64,000 bases of DNA, from positions 570,203 through 634,202 of the forward strand of contig NZ_JAMHJQ010000004.1 in assembly GCF_023534745.1 (NCBI RefSeq), given 5' to 3'. Shown piece by piece: positions 26,341 to 35,499 of the stretch. Below the pieces are notes generated by a model. The model was not told the origin of the DNA and made no database searches. It worked only from the letters and a program-made list of their open reading frames with translations. The translations under genes were made by a program, and so were the position numbers. Every line of letters begins with the position of its first letter. Positions within the stretch are counted from its first letter, which is position 1. The stretch comes from Streptomyces sp. 35G-GA-8 (GTDB lineage: Bacteria > Actinomycetota > Actinomycetes > Streptomycetales > Streptomycetaceae).

Positions 26341-28305
26341 GTGAGCGGAACCTCCGAAGGGCCGCGTCCAGCGGCGGTCGCGGCGGCCGGCATCGCACGG
26401 CCACCCGTTACGGAGCGTCATACCTTCGGCAGAACAGCCGCCGAGCCGCTGGACGGGCGTGACGCACACGCCCCGGGCGGCGCGCAGACGGCGGGCGATA
26501 CAGACGCGGCGGACGACGCACCGGACTTCCGCGGCGCCTTCCGGGCCGCCGAACTCGCCATGGCCGTGCTCGACCACGAGGGCGCGGTCGTCAGCGTCAA
26601 CGACGCGCTCGCCGTACTCCTCGACACCGAGCCCGCCGCGCTCAGGGGCCGGTCCGCGGCCGATCTCGTCGACCTCGCCTCCGACAGCCGCACCTGGGAC
26701 GCCTACAGCGCGGTGCTTGAGCGCCGGCGCGCACGCTTCCGCTGCACACGCCGGCTCAAACACCCCGACGGACGGACTCTCTGGGCGGAGGTCACCGTCG
26801 TCCCCGTACCGGAAAGTCGCGGTGCGCTGCTCTCGATCGCGGACATCAGCGACCGGCGCGAGCTCCAGGCGCGGCTGCGCCATCTCCAGATGCACGATCC
26901 GGTGACCCGGCTGCCCAACCGCACCCTGTTCTTCGAACGGCTCTCCTCCGCGCTGGAGGCGTCGACGTACGACGGCGTGACGTACGGCGTGACGTACGGC
27001 GTGTCCCCGGCCCATCCGGACCGCCGGCCGTACGGCGATGGCAGAACAGGGCGGATCGGGCTGTGCTACCTCGATCTCGACGGCTTCAAGGCCGTCAACG
27101 ACACGCTCGGCCACCGCACCGGCGACCGGCTGCTCGCCGCCGTCGCGACCCGGCTCACCGAATGCGCCGACCAGGACGGCTACACCCGCAGCGGCGGCCA
27201 TCTGGTCGCCCGGCTCGGCGGGGACGAGTTCGCGATCCTCGTCGAGGACTCCACCGGTACGGAACAACTCGCCGATCTGGCCCGCTCCGTACTCACCGCG
27301 CTCCAGCGCCCCTTCGATCTGGCCGGGCAGCGGCTCTCGGTCTCGGCGTCGATCGGGGTCGTGGAGCGGGCCGTGGAAGGCACCACCCCGACCGGTCTGA
27401 TGCAGGCCGCCGACACCACGCTGTACTGGGCGAAGGCCGACGGCAAGGCCCGCTGGACCCTCTTCGACCCGGAGCGCAACGCCCACCGGATGACCCGGCA
27501 GGCGCTCACCTCGACGCTGCGGCCGGCCGTGGAGCGCGAGGAGTTCGTGCTCCAGTACCAGCCGCTGGTGGGGATGGCCGACGGGGTCGTGCGGGGGGTG
27601 GAGGCGCTGGTGCGCTGGAACCACCCGCAGTTCGGGACCCTGGCGCCGAATCGGTTCATCGGGATCGCCGAGGAGGACGGGTCGATCGTGCAGCTCGGCC
27701 GCTGGGTGCTGCGTACGGCGTGCCGCCAGGCGAGACGGTGGCAGGTGGACCATCCGCACACCCGGCCGCTCTTCGTCAGCGTCAATGTCGCTGTACGCCA
27801 GGTCTGGGACTCCGACCTGGTCGCGGACGTGGCGGAGATCCTGGCGGAGACCGGTCTCGCGCCGCAACTGCTGCAACTGGAGCTGACGGAGTCCGCGGTG
27901 ATGGGCTCGGCGGGCCGGCCCCTCCAGGCCCTCCAGGCGCTGAGCGACATGGGCGTACGGATCGCCATCGACGACTTCGGCACCGGCTACTCGAACCTCG
28001 CGTATCTCAGCAGGCTGCCCGTCTCGGTCCTCAAGCTGGACGGCTCGTTCGTCCGTGGTTTCCGTTACGACGAGGGCGTCCATCCGAGCCCAGCCGACGA
28101 GACGATCGTGGAGGCCCTGATCCAGCTCGCGCACCGGCTGGGGCTGACGGTCACCGCGGAGTGCGTGGAGACCTCGGGCCAGGCGGCCCGGCTCCAGCGG
28201 ATCGGCTGTGACACGGGGCAGGGCTGGCTCTTCTCCCGTCCGGTGGCGCCGGAGCGGATCGCGGAGATGGTCGCGGTCAGCCCGAGAGGCATGGAGAGGC
28301 CGTAG
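26341..28305 (+). CDS. cdgA: PAS-GGDEF-EAL c-di-GMP turnover protein (CdgA-like)
   Basis: 654 aa from GTG 26341 with GGGAG 6 nt upstream. A PAS domain (about 65-175; AAELAMAVLDHEGAVVSVND) precedes a GGDEF domain with an intact GGDEF at residues 293-297 and an EAL domain with EALVR at 421-425. The EAL metal-site motifs ELTES and IDDFGTGYSNLAYL are intact. The RxxD inhibitory site expected just before GGDEF is missing (His at the Asp position). So both synthesis and cleavage of c-di-GMP look possible. The architecture and position match S. coelicolor CdgA, a BldD target that affects development; the name rests on that comparison. Confidence 0.85.
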   Translation: MSGTSEGPRPAAVAAAGIARPPVTERHTFGRTAAEPLDGRDAHAPGGAQTAGDTDAADDAPDFRGAFRAAELAMAVLDHEGAVVSVNDALAVLLDTEPAALRGRSAADLVDLASDSRTWDAYSAVLERRRARFRCTRRLKHPDGRTLWAEVTVVPVPESRGALLSIADISDRRELQARLRHLQMHDPVTRLPNRTLFFERLSSALEASTYDGVTYGVTYGVSPAHPDRRPYGDGRTGRIGLCYLDLDGFKAVNDTLGHRTGDRLLAAVATRLTECADQDGYTRSGGHLVARLGGDEFAILVEDSTGTEQLADLARSVLTALQRPFDLAGQRLSVSASIGVVERAVEGTTPTGLMQAADTTLYWAKADGKARWTLFDPERNAHRMTRQALTSTLRPAVEREEFVLQYQPLVGMADGVVRGVEALVRWNHPQFGTLAPNRFIGIAEEDGSIVQLGRWVLRTACRQARRWQVDHPHTRPLFVSVNVAVRQVWDSDLVADVAEILAETGLAPQLLQLELTESAVMGSAGRPLQALQALSDMGVRIAIDDFGTGYSNLAYLSRLPVSVLKLDGSFVRGFRYDEGVHPSPADETIVEALIQLAHRLGLTVTAECVETSGQAARLQRIGCDTGQGWLFSRPVAPERIAEMVAVSPRGMERP

Positions 28306-28368
28306 AGGTGTGGAGAGGCATGTGACGGCCTCTCACGCCCCGGCGTGACGACCGTACGTGCGCGCCCT

Positions 28369-28418
28369 ACCCGAACGGATGGGCCCTTGGCTGGCGGGGA
28401 CTCGCCATTCGTTCGGGT
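28369..28418. terminator. imperfect hairpin between cdgA and the second peptide gene
   Basis: 14-nt arms at 28369-28382 and 28405-28418 (ACCCGAACGGATGG against CCATTCGTTCGGGT) pair with one mismatch around a 22-nt loop. It could terminate cdgA or be an operator for the downstream genes. A 7-bp GAGAGGC/GCCTCTC hairpin lies just upstream at 28313-28334. Confidence 0.5.
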
Positions 28419-28537
28419 GGCCTTGCCGCTGGTCCGGGCGCTGGGTGATCGTGGAAGGGCGTCCCGGTGTCTGTCCCGCCGGTGTCCCGCCGGGGCGTGA
28501 GACCACGACAGCGGCGGAGACGACGGGGGCGAAAGAC

Positions 28538-28666
28538 ATGGGCTGGGAAACGGGCAGGGCCGGCGGCGGGGGCGAGGGCAAGCACGCGGGCGGCAAGGAT
28601 CCCGGTACGGCGAAGCCGTCGCCGGACACGGCTCAGCCCAGGCCCGGACCGAAGCACGGCAAGTAG
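28538..28666 (+). CDS. 42-aa cationic peptide, second candidate RiPP precursor
   Basis: A Gly/Lys/Pro-rich 42-aa peptide starting MGWETGRAGGGGEGKH and ending RPGPKHGK, net charge about +3. Asp21-Pro and Asp30-Thr lie in the second half; the PSPDTAQP block recalls KPDT in the 36-aa peptide at 21938. It ends 4 nt before the second PIMT-like gene, the same arrangement as the first pair. The ribosome site is weak (GGGGG 9 nt upstream), and an in-frame extension runs to 28358, so the exact start is uncertain. A RiPP-precursor role is inferred from neighbour and paralogy. Confidence 0.55.
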   Translation: MGWETGRAGGGGEGKHAGGKDPGTAKPSPDTAQPRPGPKHGK

Positions 28667-28670
28667 CGCG

Positions 28671-29879
28671 GTGACGGATGCCGGGCGGGGCACGCCCCGT
28701 ACAGGCGCCGCCGAGCGGGCCGCCATGCGGGGGCTGCTCGACGGGTTGCGCGGTGCCCTGGCCGGGCCGCTCGCGCCGGAGTGGGAGCGTGCCTTCTGGG
28801 CGGTGCCTCGGCACCGGTTTCTGCCGGAGAGGGTCTGGGTCGACGAGGATCTGACGGCCTGTAGCCGAGGGGCGGCGCCGGACCACTGGCTGCGCGCCGC
28901 GTACGCGAACGGGCCGGTGGTGACGCAGATCAATGACGGCCGGGATCCTGGCGACGGCGAGCGCCGGGCCTCGTCCTCGGCGTCGGCACCGTCGATCGTC
29001 TTCCGTATGCTGCGCCTGCTGGGGGTGGAGGACGGGCACCGCGTGCTGGAGATCGGCACCGGAACCGGCTGGAACGCCGGGCTGCTGGCGCATCGGCTCG
29101 GCGGTGAGCGGGTGACCACCGTCGAGCTGGATCCCCTGCTCAGCGCGCGGGCCGCGCGTCAGCTTCGCACGGCCGGTCTGGAGCCCCGGATCGTCACCGG
29201 TGACGGCACGGCGGGGTACGCGCCCGGCGCCCCGTACGACCGGGTCGTGGCCACCTGCTCCGTACGGCGGGTGCCGCGCGCCTGGCTGGAGCAGACCCGG
29301 CCGGGCGGGGTGATCCTCACACCCTGGGAATCACCCTGGTTCTGCTTCGGGTTGCTGCGGCTCACCGTCCGGGACGACGGCAGCGCCTCCGGCCGGTTCT
29401 CGCCGCACTCGGCGTTCATGCTCATCCGCAACCAGCGCACGGACCTGCGGATCTACCGCGATGTCGTGGAGGACGACCAGATACCGGAGCGGTCCGCCAC
29501 GGAGCTGTGCCCCTGGGCGGTGGCGGGCGACGATCCGGCCGCGCGCTTCGCCATCGGCCTGCGGCTCCCGGACATCTGGCGGGCCTGGCACGACAACCCG
29601 GATGTGCATGGCGTGGCGTCCCGGCTCTGGCTCGCCACCACCGACACCACGTCCTGGGCGGCCGTCGACTGGGACGGCCGGACGGACCACCGGCTCACGG
29701 TCTGGCAGTACGGCCCGCGTCGGCTGTGGGACGAGGTCGAGGCCACCTACCGATGGTGGCTCCGGGCCGGCAGTCCGGGCCCGGAGCGCTTCGGTCTGAC
29801 CGTCGCCCCTGACGGCGGGCAGACACCATGGCTCCACACCCCGGCCGGGGTGCTGAGGTCGGGGACGGGCGAGTCATAG
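28671..29879 (+). CDS. second PIMT-like O-methyltransferase, paralogue of 22055-23203
   Basis: 402 aa from GTG 28671; ATG 28725 would align better with the paralogue start. It shares APEW, the PVVTQINDG block, SAPSIVFRML, the SAM loop VLEIGTGTGWNAGLL, PYDRVVATC, and the extra C-terminal domain (DIWRAWHDNPDVHGVASRLW, VWQYGPRRLWDEVE) with the enzyme encoded at 22055. The long C-terminal domain again marks a peptide-tailoring rather than repair PIMT. It follows the 42-aa peptide gene by 4 nt, so its substrate is probably that peptide (inference). Confidence 0.83.
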   Translation: MTDAGRGTPRTGAAERAAMRGLLDGLRGALAGPLAPEWERAFWAVPRHRFLPERVWVDEDLTACSRGAAPDHWLRAAYANGPVVTQINDGRDPGDGERRASSSASAPSIVFRMLRLLGVEDGHRVLEIGTGTGWNAGLLAHRLGGERVTTVELDPLLSARAARQLRTAGLEPRIVTGDGTAGYAPGAPYDRVVATCSVRRVPRAWLEQTRPGGVILTPWESPWFCFGLLRLTVRDDGSASGRFSPHSAFMLIRNQRTDLRIYRDVVEDDQIPERSATELCPWAVAGDDPAARFAIGLRLPDIWRAWHDNPDVHGVASRLWLATTDTTSWAAVDWDGRTDHRLTVWQYGPRRLWDEVEATYRWWLRAGSPGPERFGLTVAPDGGQTPWLHTPAGVLRSGTGES

Positions 29880-29992
29880 CGGTGGCTCCGGGACCGTCCC
29901 CGGTGACCCCGGACGGCCCCCGCGCCCCTGGGACCGTCCCCGTGCCCTTGGGACGGTACCGGGAGAGAGTCCGAGAGTCCGGTCCCGGGGCG

Positions 29993-31075
29993 TCAGGCAG
30001 GCAGGCCGTACGCGTCCGCGATCAGCTCATAGCTGCGCAGCCGCTCCTCGCCGCTGTGCGCGTGGGCGGTGAGCATCAACTCATCGGCGCCCGTGCGCTT
30101 CTGAAGGTCGTTGAGGCCGTCGCGGACCGCGTCCGCGGTGCCGTGCACGATATTGACCAGCCAGTTGTCCACGAACTCCTGCTCCATCGAGCTGAACCGG
30201 TACGCCTCGGCCTCCTCCGGTGTCGGGACCAGCCCCGGCCGGCCGGTGCGCAGCTGGACCATGGAGAGGGCGCCGGACATGACCTGGCGGCGGGCCTCAC
30301 GCTCGTCGTCGGCGGCCAGGGCCGAGACGCCGATCAGCGCGTAGGGGGCGTCGAGGACGGCGGAAGGGCGGAAGGACTCCCGGTACAGGTCGAGCGCCGG
30401 GATGGTGTTCTGCGCCGAGAAGTGGTGGGCGAAGGCGAACGGCAGCCCCAGCACCCCGGCCAGCCTGGCGCTGAAGCCGGAGGAGCCGAGCAGCCAGATC
30501 GGCGGCCGGCCCACGGGGCCCTGGACGGGGCCGGGCACCGCGTGGATACGGGAGTACGGGTGGCCGTCGGGGAAGTCGTCGTCCAGGAACCGGGTCAGCT
30601 CGGCGAGCTGCTGCGGGAAGTCGTCGGCGCCTTCGTTCAGCCGGTCGGTGCGGCGCAGCGCGGCGGCCGTCGCCCCGTCGGTGCCGGGCGCGCGGCCGAG
30701 GCCCAGATCGACCCGGCCCGGGGCGAGCGCCTCCACCGTGCCGAACTGCTCGGCGATCACCAGCGGGGCGTGGTTGGGCAGCATCACACCGCCCGAGCCG
30801 AGCCGGATGCGTTCGGTGTGGGCGGCGAGATGAGCGAGGATCACGGCCGGGGAGGACGAGGCGACGCCCGGCATGGAGTGGTGCTCGGCGACCCAGTGCC
30901 GGTGGTATCCCCTGCGCTCGGCGAGCTTCGCGAGCGCGACGCTCGTCCGGAGCGACCGGGTGGCCGTGGAGCCACTGCCCACCGTGACCAGATCCAGTAC
31001 CGAGAGGGGTACGGGCGCGGTGCCGTGCGCCGTGCCCCTGATGCCGTCCGTCGTGCCTCGGCTCGCGTCGTCCAC
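29993..31075 (-). CDS. LLM-class flavin-dependent monooxygenase
   Basis: 360 aa from GTG 31075 with AGGAGGG 8 nt upstream. The luciferase-like TIM-barrel pattern is clear: LSVLDLVTVGSGSTATRSL at the start, HWVAEHHSMPGVASSSPAVI, RIRLGSGGVMLPNHAPLVIA and FGTVEALAPGRVDLGLGRAP. This subgroup uses FMNH2 supplied by a reductase; the substrate is unknown. It stands 140 bp upstream of the catabolic island on the same strand and might belong to it, but could be independent. Confidence 0.9.
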   Translation of the reverse strand: MDDASRGTTDGIRGTAHGTAPVPLSVLDLVTVGSGSTATRSLRTSVALAKLAERRGYHRHWVAEHHSMPGVASSSPAVILAHLAAHTERIRLGSGGVMLPNHAPLVIAEQFGTVEALAPGRVDLGLGRAPGTDGATAAALRRTDRLNEGADDFPQQLAELTRFLDDDFPDGHPYSRIHAVPGPVQGPVGRPPIWLLGSSGFSARLAGVLGLPFAFAHHFSAQNTIPALDLYRESFRPSAVLDAPYALIGVSALAADDEREARRQVMSGALSMVQLRTGRPGLVPTPEEAEAYRFSSMEQEFVDNWLVNIVHGTADAVRDGLNDLQKRTGADELMLTAHAHSGEERLRSYELIADAYGLPA

Positions 31076-31216
31076 CGGTCAGACCCTCCTGCGTATCGAA
31101 TACGTACAGAAGGGCTACAACAGGAGGGGGACTCCGGTTATTCCCGCGCCACGCCGCTCGTTCCCCGGGCCGTCGGCGCGGGGCCTCGTCACCGTCGGCG
31201 CGGGGCCTCGTCGCCG

Positions 31217-31951
31217 TCAGCGCGGGGCCTCGTACTCCCGGCCTTCGAACAGCTTCCCCAGCCGGGGCCCCCACGCCCTGCGCCGCGCGAGCCGCAGCCC
31301 CTCCCAGACCGTCACCTGGTTCGCGGTGAGGACCGGCTTGCCAAGGATCTCCTCCAGCTCGGACAGATACGCGATCGTGTGCAGGGCCGTGTCCGGGAGC
31401 AGGACGACCTCCGCGTCCGGATGGTCGCCCGCGCGGGCCAGTTCGAGGACCTGCTCCCGCTCCCAGGTGCCGACCTCGGCCGCGGTGATGATGCCGCTCG
31501 CCCGGTCCGAGACGACCTCGATCGCCGCCGCCTTGAGGAAGGCGGCGAAGTACGCGGTGACATCCGCCGGATAGGTGGCGGCGACGGCGACCCGTGAGGC
31601 GCCCAGCGCGCGTACGGCGTGGGCGAAGGCGAACGACGTGCTCGACGCCGGCAGTCCCGCGGCGGTGGCCAGGGCGCGGGTCTGCTTATGGGCGCCCTCC
31701 CACCCGTAGATGAAACTTCCGCTGGTACAGGCCCAGACCACGGATTCGGCACCGGCGAGGCGCAACTCCTCCACCCCCTTGGCGAGCCGTTCGTCCGCCC
31801 CCATCCGGAGCAGCGCGTCGACGCGGTGGGCGTCCTCGCCGATATCGGTGTGGACGACGGGCAGCCGGATGTCGCTGCCGAACATCATCTCGATGCGGGG
31901 GTAGTCGTCCTCGGCCGAATGCCCGGGGTAGAGGAGTCCGACGGTGGTCAT
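31217..31951 (-). CDS. Asp/Glu racemase-superfamily enzyme (maleate isomerase/arylmalonate decarboxylase type), copy A
   Basis: 244 aa from ATG 31951, with AAGG 6 nt upstream. The first catalytic Cys75 is in WACTSGSF. The position of the second Cys, which the neighbour has as SCTN, reads LPDTAL here. Maleate isomerases need both cysteines, while arylmalonate decarboxylase uses one, so this copy should not be a normal two-base isomerase. It overlaps copy B by 4 nt (ATGA), so the two are translated together and may form a heteromer or do successive steps. Confidence 0.8.
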   Translation of the reverse strand: MTTVGLLYPGHSAEDDYPRIEMMFGSDIRLPVVHTDIGEDAHRVDALLRMGADERLAKGVEELRLAGAESVVWACTSGSFIYGWEGAHKQTRALATAAGLPASSTSFAFAHAVRALGASRVAVAATYPADVTAYFAAFLKAAAIEVVSDRASGIITAAEVGTWEREQVLELARAGDHPDAEVVLLPDTALHTIAYLSELEEILGKPVLTANQVTVWEGLRLARRRAWGPRLGKLFEGREYEAPR

Positions 31952-32850
31952 GTCCATCCTTCCGTATCTTCCGGCAGCGGCTCCGCCGACGGGGCGGTCT
32001 GCCCCTGCGGGGCGACCCCGACCGGGCCGACCGGCCCGATCGGCGCTGCCGGTGACACGGGCGCGACCGGGGGCAGGGGCTCCACCCGCGGCAGCGCCGG
32101 GACCTCGGGCGTCGAGGGCCGATCCAGCAGCAGCGCCTGGTACGGACCGACGGCGTGTGCCCCGAGCCTGCGCAGTGCCGCCCACATCGTCACCTGGTTG
32201 GCGGACAGGACGGGCATCCTCAGCTCGGCCTCCAGCTGGGGAATCGCGTCGTACGTCGGCAGATTCGTACAGCTGATGAAGAGCGCGTCGGCCGCCCCGA
32301 CAACGGCCTGTCGCGCCATGTCCACGACCGAGCGGTACGGCACCTTCCAGATGTGCCGGGTCAGCCCCAGAAAAGCGCGACCCGTCACAGTTACCCCGAC
32401 CTCACCCAGATACTCCTCCAGCGACTGGGTGACCGACTCCGTATAGGGCGTGACCAGCGCGATACGGCCGACGCCCAGCTCCGTCAGTGCCTCGACCAGG
32501 GCGCCCGAGGTGGTGAGCGAGGGGACCTCACCGGCGCGGGTCATCGCCTCGCACATGGCGCGCTCGCCGGCCGCGCCGCCGACGAAGCTGCCGGAGGTGC
32601 AGGCATAGGCGATGACCTCGGGCTCCGAGGCGCCGAGCGCCCTGACCGCCTCGCCCAGGGTCTCGTGCTCGCTGACCAGCCGGGCGAGGTCGAGGGAGAC
32701 CTCGACCGGCACGTATGGCGTGCGGGTGACGCGCAGGGAGATGTCGTCCGGCACCCACCGCCACAGTTCACGGTCGAGTGCGAAATCGAAGGGAGCCACC
32801 ACGCCGACACCGCGCTGGGGCTCCGGACCACCCAGAAAGGAGACTTCCAT
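31948..32850 (-). CDS. Asp/Glu racemase-superfamily enzyme (maleate isomerase type), copy B
   Basis: 300 aa. Both catalytic cysteines are present: Cys84 in ACTSGSFVGG and Cys194 in SCTNLPTYDA, fitting a maleate cis-trans isomerase or hydantoin/aspartate racemase-like two-Cys mechanism. The core ends near residue 240; a Pro/Val/Gly-rich tail of about 60 residues (PPVAPVSPAAPIGPVGPVG) is atypical and looks disordered. It is divergent from the dehydrogenase-amidase operon and probably shares its regulation. Confidence 0.82.
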   Translation of the reverse strand: MEVSFLGGPEPQRGVGVVAPFDFALDRELWRWVPDDISLRVTRTPYVPVEVSLDLARLVSEHETLGEAVRALGASEPEVIAYACTSGSFVGGAAGERAMCEAMTRAGEVPSLTTSGALVEALTELGVGRIALVTPYTESVTQSLEEYLGEVGVTVTGRAFLGLTRHIWKVPYRSVVDMARQAVVGAADALFISCTNLPTYDAIPQLEAELRMPVLSANQVTMWAALRRLGAHAVGPYQALLLDRPSTPEVPALPRVEPLPPVAPVSPAAPIGPVGPVGVAPQGQTAPSAEPLPEDTEGWT

Positions 32851-32948
32851 GACATGCCCCCTTGTCGGGTATCAGGCTCTTGTTGACGACGGTAGGAGCA
32901 AGGTGCGAGCGTGGTCAATCAGCCCATCTCAGACGTTGCACGGATTTT

Positions 32949-32970
32949 TCCCGAGGGAAATCCCGAGGGA
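32949..32970. promoter_or_regulatory. paired TCCCGAGGGA repeats in the divergent promoter
   Basis: Two direct copies of near-palindromic TCCCGAGGGA (32949-32958 and 32961-32970), 12 bp apart, lie between copy B and the dehydrogenase gene. A regulator could bind here; none is assigned. Confidence 0.4.
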
Positions 32971-33080
32971 ACCCCGCCCGGCCCGATCCTCGGCGGATTC
33001 CCGCCCGTTCCCGGCGGATCCCGTCCGGCTGCCCGGCGAACCCGCCGACGGTCAGGCCCCCGGCAGAAGGGCTCCTCCTC

Positions 33081-34031
33081 ATGCCAGCACCTACCCTCCT
33101 CGTCCTGGCCGCGGACCCTCCGCCACGGCTGGGCCGGCTCACCGGAAAGGCACGGATCCGCTCCGTCGACGAAACCGATCTGGCGGCCGAACTCCCGCAC
33201 GCGGACGCCCTGCTGGTCTGGGACTTCACCTCCGACGCGGTACGGAACGCCTGGCCGGGCGAGGGACCGCGGCCCGGCTGGGTACACACCGCGAGCGCCG
33301 GGGTGGACCGGCTGCTCTGTCCCGAGCTGGTCGCCTCCGACACGGTCGTGACCAATGCCCGGGGCATTTTCGAGGCGCCGATCGCGGAGTATGTGGCGGG
33401 CCTGGTGCTCGCCATGGCGAAGGACCTCCCCGGCACGCTGGAGCTCCAGCGCCAGCGCCGCTGGCGCCATCGCGAGGGCCTTCAGGTCGCGGGCAGCCGG
33501 GCGGTCGTGATCGGCGCGGGCCCGATCGGCCGGGCCGTGGCCGACACGCTGCGGGCGCTGGGCGTGACGGTGGCCGTCACCGGCCGTACGGCACGCCCCG
33601 GCGTGCACGCCGCCGACCAGCTGGACCGGCTGGTGATCCGGGCCGACTGGGTGATCTCCGCGGCGCCGCTCACGGACGCCACACGCGGCATGTTCGACGC
33701 GCGGCTCTTCGGCCTGATGCAGCCTTCCGCCCGCTTCATCAATGTGGGCCGAGGTCAGCTCGTGGTGGAGGACGATCTCGTCGCCGCGGTGTCGAAACGG
33801 TGGATCGCGGGCGCGGCGCTCGATGTCTTCGCACGGGAGCCGCTGGCCGCGGACGACAGGCTCTGGGACGTCCCCGGCCTGATCGTCTCCCCGCACATGA
33901 GCGGGGACACGGTCGGCTGGCGCGACCGACTGGGCGAGCAGTTCGTGGAACTTTATAAACTTTGGGCCGCTGGAAAGCCGCTGCCGAACGTGGTGGACAA
34001 GAAACGTGGGTACGTCCCCATGCATGACTGA
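33081..34031 (+). CDS. D-isomer 2-hydroxyacid dehydrogenase
   Basis: 316 aa. The NAD(P)-binding loop is VIGAGPIGRAVADTLRALG, and the catalytic Arg is in NVGRGQLVVEDDL. The Glu region follows in DVFAREPLAADDRLW, and the His is in SPHMSGDT. It likely interconverts a 2-oxo acid and a D-2-hydroxy acid. It overlaps the amidase gene by 8 bp. Within the island it may reduce or oxidise a carbon skeleton released by the amidase or racemase-type enzymes (inference). Confidence 0.9.
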   Translation: MPAPTLLVLAADPPPRLGRLTGKARIRSVDETDLAAELPHADALLVWDFTSDAVRNAWPGEGPRPGWVHTASAGVDRLLCPELVASDTVVTNARGIFEAPIAEYVAGLVLAMAKDLPGTLELQRQRRWRHREGLQVAGSRAVVIGAGPIGRAVADTLRALGVTVAVTGRTARPGVHAADQLDRLVIRADWVISAAPLTDATRGMFDARLFGLMQPSARFINVGRGQLVVEDDLVAAVSKRWIAGAALDVFAREPLAADDRLWDVPGLIVSPHMSGDTVGWRDRLGEQFVELYKLWAAGKPLPNVVDKKRGYVPMHD

Positions 34032-35499
34032 TCTCACGACCGACCCCACGCGTCTCACCGACCTCACCGCGCGTCAGCTGCTGGCCGGCTACGAGAGGGG
34101 AGATTTCTCGCCGCTCGACGCGACCCGTGCCGTGCTGGACCGGATCGAAGCGGTGCAGCCGCTGGTCAACGCCTTCGTACGGGTGGACGCGGAGGCGGCG
34201 CTCGCCCAGGCGGAGGCGTCCACCGCCCGCTGGCGCGGGAGGGAGCCGCGGGGGCTGCTCGACGGGGTCCCGGTCTCGGTGAAGGACATCTTCCTCCAGC
34301 GCGGGAGTCCCACCCTGCGCGGCTCACGGACCGTACGGGCCGAGGGCGCCTGGGACGAGGACGCGCCGGCGGTGGCGCGGCTGCGGGAACACGGCGCGGT
34401 CCTCGTCGGCAAGACCACCACGCCTGAGTTCGGCTGGAAGGGGGTCACCGACTCACCGCTGAGCGGGGTGACCCGTAATCCGTACGATCCCTCCCGGACG
34501 TCGGGCGGGTCCAGTGGCGGCAGCGCGGCGGCCGTGGCGCTGGGCGCGGGTCCGCTCTCCATCGGTACGGACGGCGGCGGCTCGGTCCGTATCCCGGCCT
34601 CCTTCTGCGGGATCTTCGGGTTCAAACCGACCTACGGCCGGGTGCCGCTCTATCCGTCCAGCCCGTTCGGCACGCTCGCGCACGCCGGGCCCATGACCCG
34701 GGACGCGGCGGACGCCGCGCTGCTGATGGATGTGATTGGCGGCGCCGACTGGCGGGACTGGTCACAGCTCGCCCCGGCGCCGAGCCTCTACGCCGCGCTT
34801 ACGGGGGGCGCGGGGCGTACGGGGGCGGAGGGCGCGGGCGCGGGCGCCGTCAAAGGATTGCGGATCGCGTACTCGCCGACCTTCGGCAATCAGGTCCCGG
34901 TGCGCCCGGCGGTGGCCTCGGCCGTACGGCGCGCGGTGGGCCGGCTCGCCGAGCTGGGGGCGTATATCGAGGAGGCCGATCCGGACATCACGGATCCGGT
35001 GGAGGCCTTCCACACCCTGTGGTTCAGCGGCGCGGCCCGGCTGGTGCAGCCGTTCGGCGCGGAGCAGCGGCAGCTGCTCGATCCGGGGCTGCGGGAGATC
35101 GTCGCGCTCGGTGAGCGCTACAGCGCGCTGGACTATCTCGCGGCGGTCGACGCGCGGATGGAGCTGGGCCGGCGGTTCGGCCGGTTCCATGAGTCGTACG
35201 ACCTGCTCGTCACACCGACGCTGCCGATCACCGCGTTCGAGGCGGGCCGGGAGACACCTCGGGGCTCGGGCCAGCGGCGCTGGACGGGGTGGACGCCGTT
35301 CACGTACCCGTTCAATCTGACGCAGCAGCCCGCCGCGAGCGTGCCGTGCGGGGTGGACGAGGACGGGCTGCCGATCGGCTTGCAGCTGGTCGCCGCCCGG
35401 CACGCGGACGCGCTGGTGCTGCGCGCCGCGCACGCGCTGTACGAGTCGGGGGCCGCGCCCGGCATTCCCGGCCCGGGGCCTACTCCCGCCGGAAGCTGA
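34024..35499 (+). CDS. amidase-signature family hydrolase
   Basis: 491 aa from ATG 34024. The Ser-cisSer-Lys triad is visible: Lys87 in VSVKDIF, the [10 protein letters not shown] loop (about 161-170) and nucleophile Ser187 in [10 protein letters not shown]. It hydrolyses a C-N amide bond; the family also includes GatA, indoleacetamide hydrolase and allophanate hydrolase. No GatB/C partners are nearby, so it is catabolic. Its last 20 bp overlap the convergent DUF3830 gene. Confidence 0.92.
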   Translation: MTDLTTDPTRLTDLTARQLLAGYERGDFSPLDATRAVLDRIEAVQPLVNAFVRVDAEAALAQAEASTARWRGREPRGLLDGVPVSVKDIFLQRGSPTLRGSRTVRAEGAWDEDAPAVARLREHGAVLVGKTTTPEFGWKGVTDSPLSGVTRNPYDPSRTSGGSSGGSAAAVALGAGPLSIGTDGGGSVRIPASFCGIFGFKPTYGRVPLYPSSPFGTLAHAGPMTRDAADAALLMDVIGGADWRDWSQLAPAPSLYAALTGGAGRTGAEGAGAGAVKGLRIAYSPTFGNQVPVRPAVASAVRRAVGRLAELGAYIEEADPDITDPVEAFHTLWFSGAARLVQPFGAEQRQLLDPGLREIVALGERYSALDYLAAVDARMELGRRFGRFHESYDLLVTPTLPITAFEAGRETPRGSGQRRWTGWTPFTYPFNLTQQPAASVPCGVDEDGLPIGLQLVAARHADALVLRAAHALYESGAAPGIPGPGPTPAGS

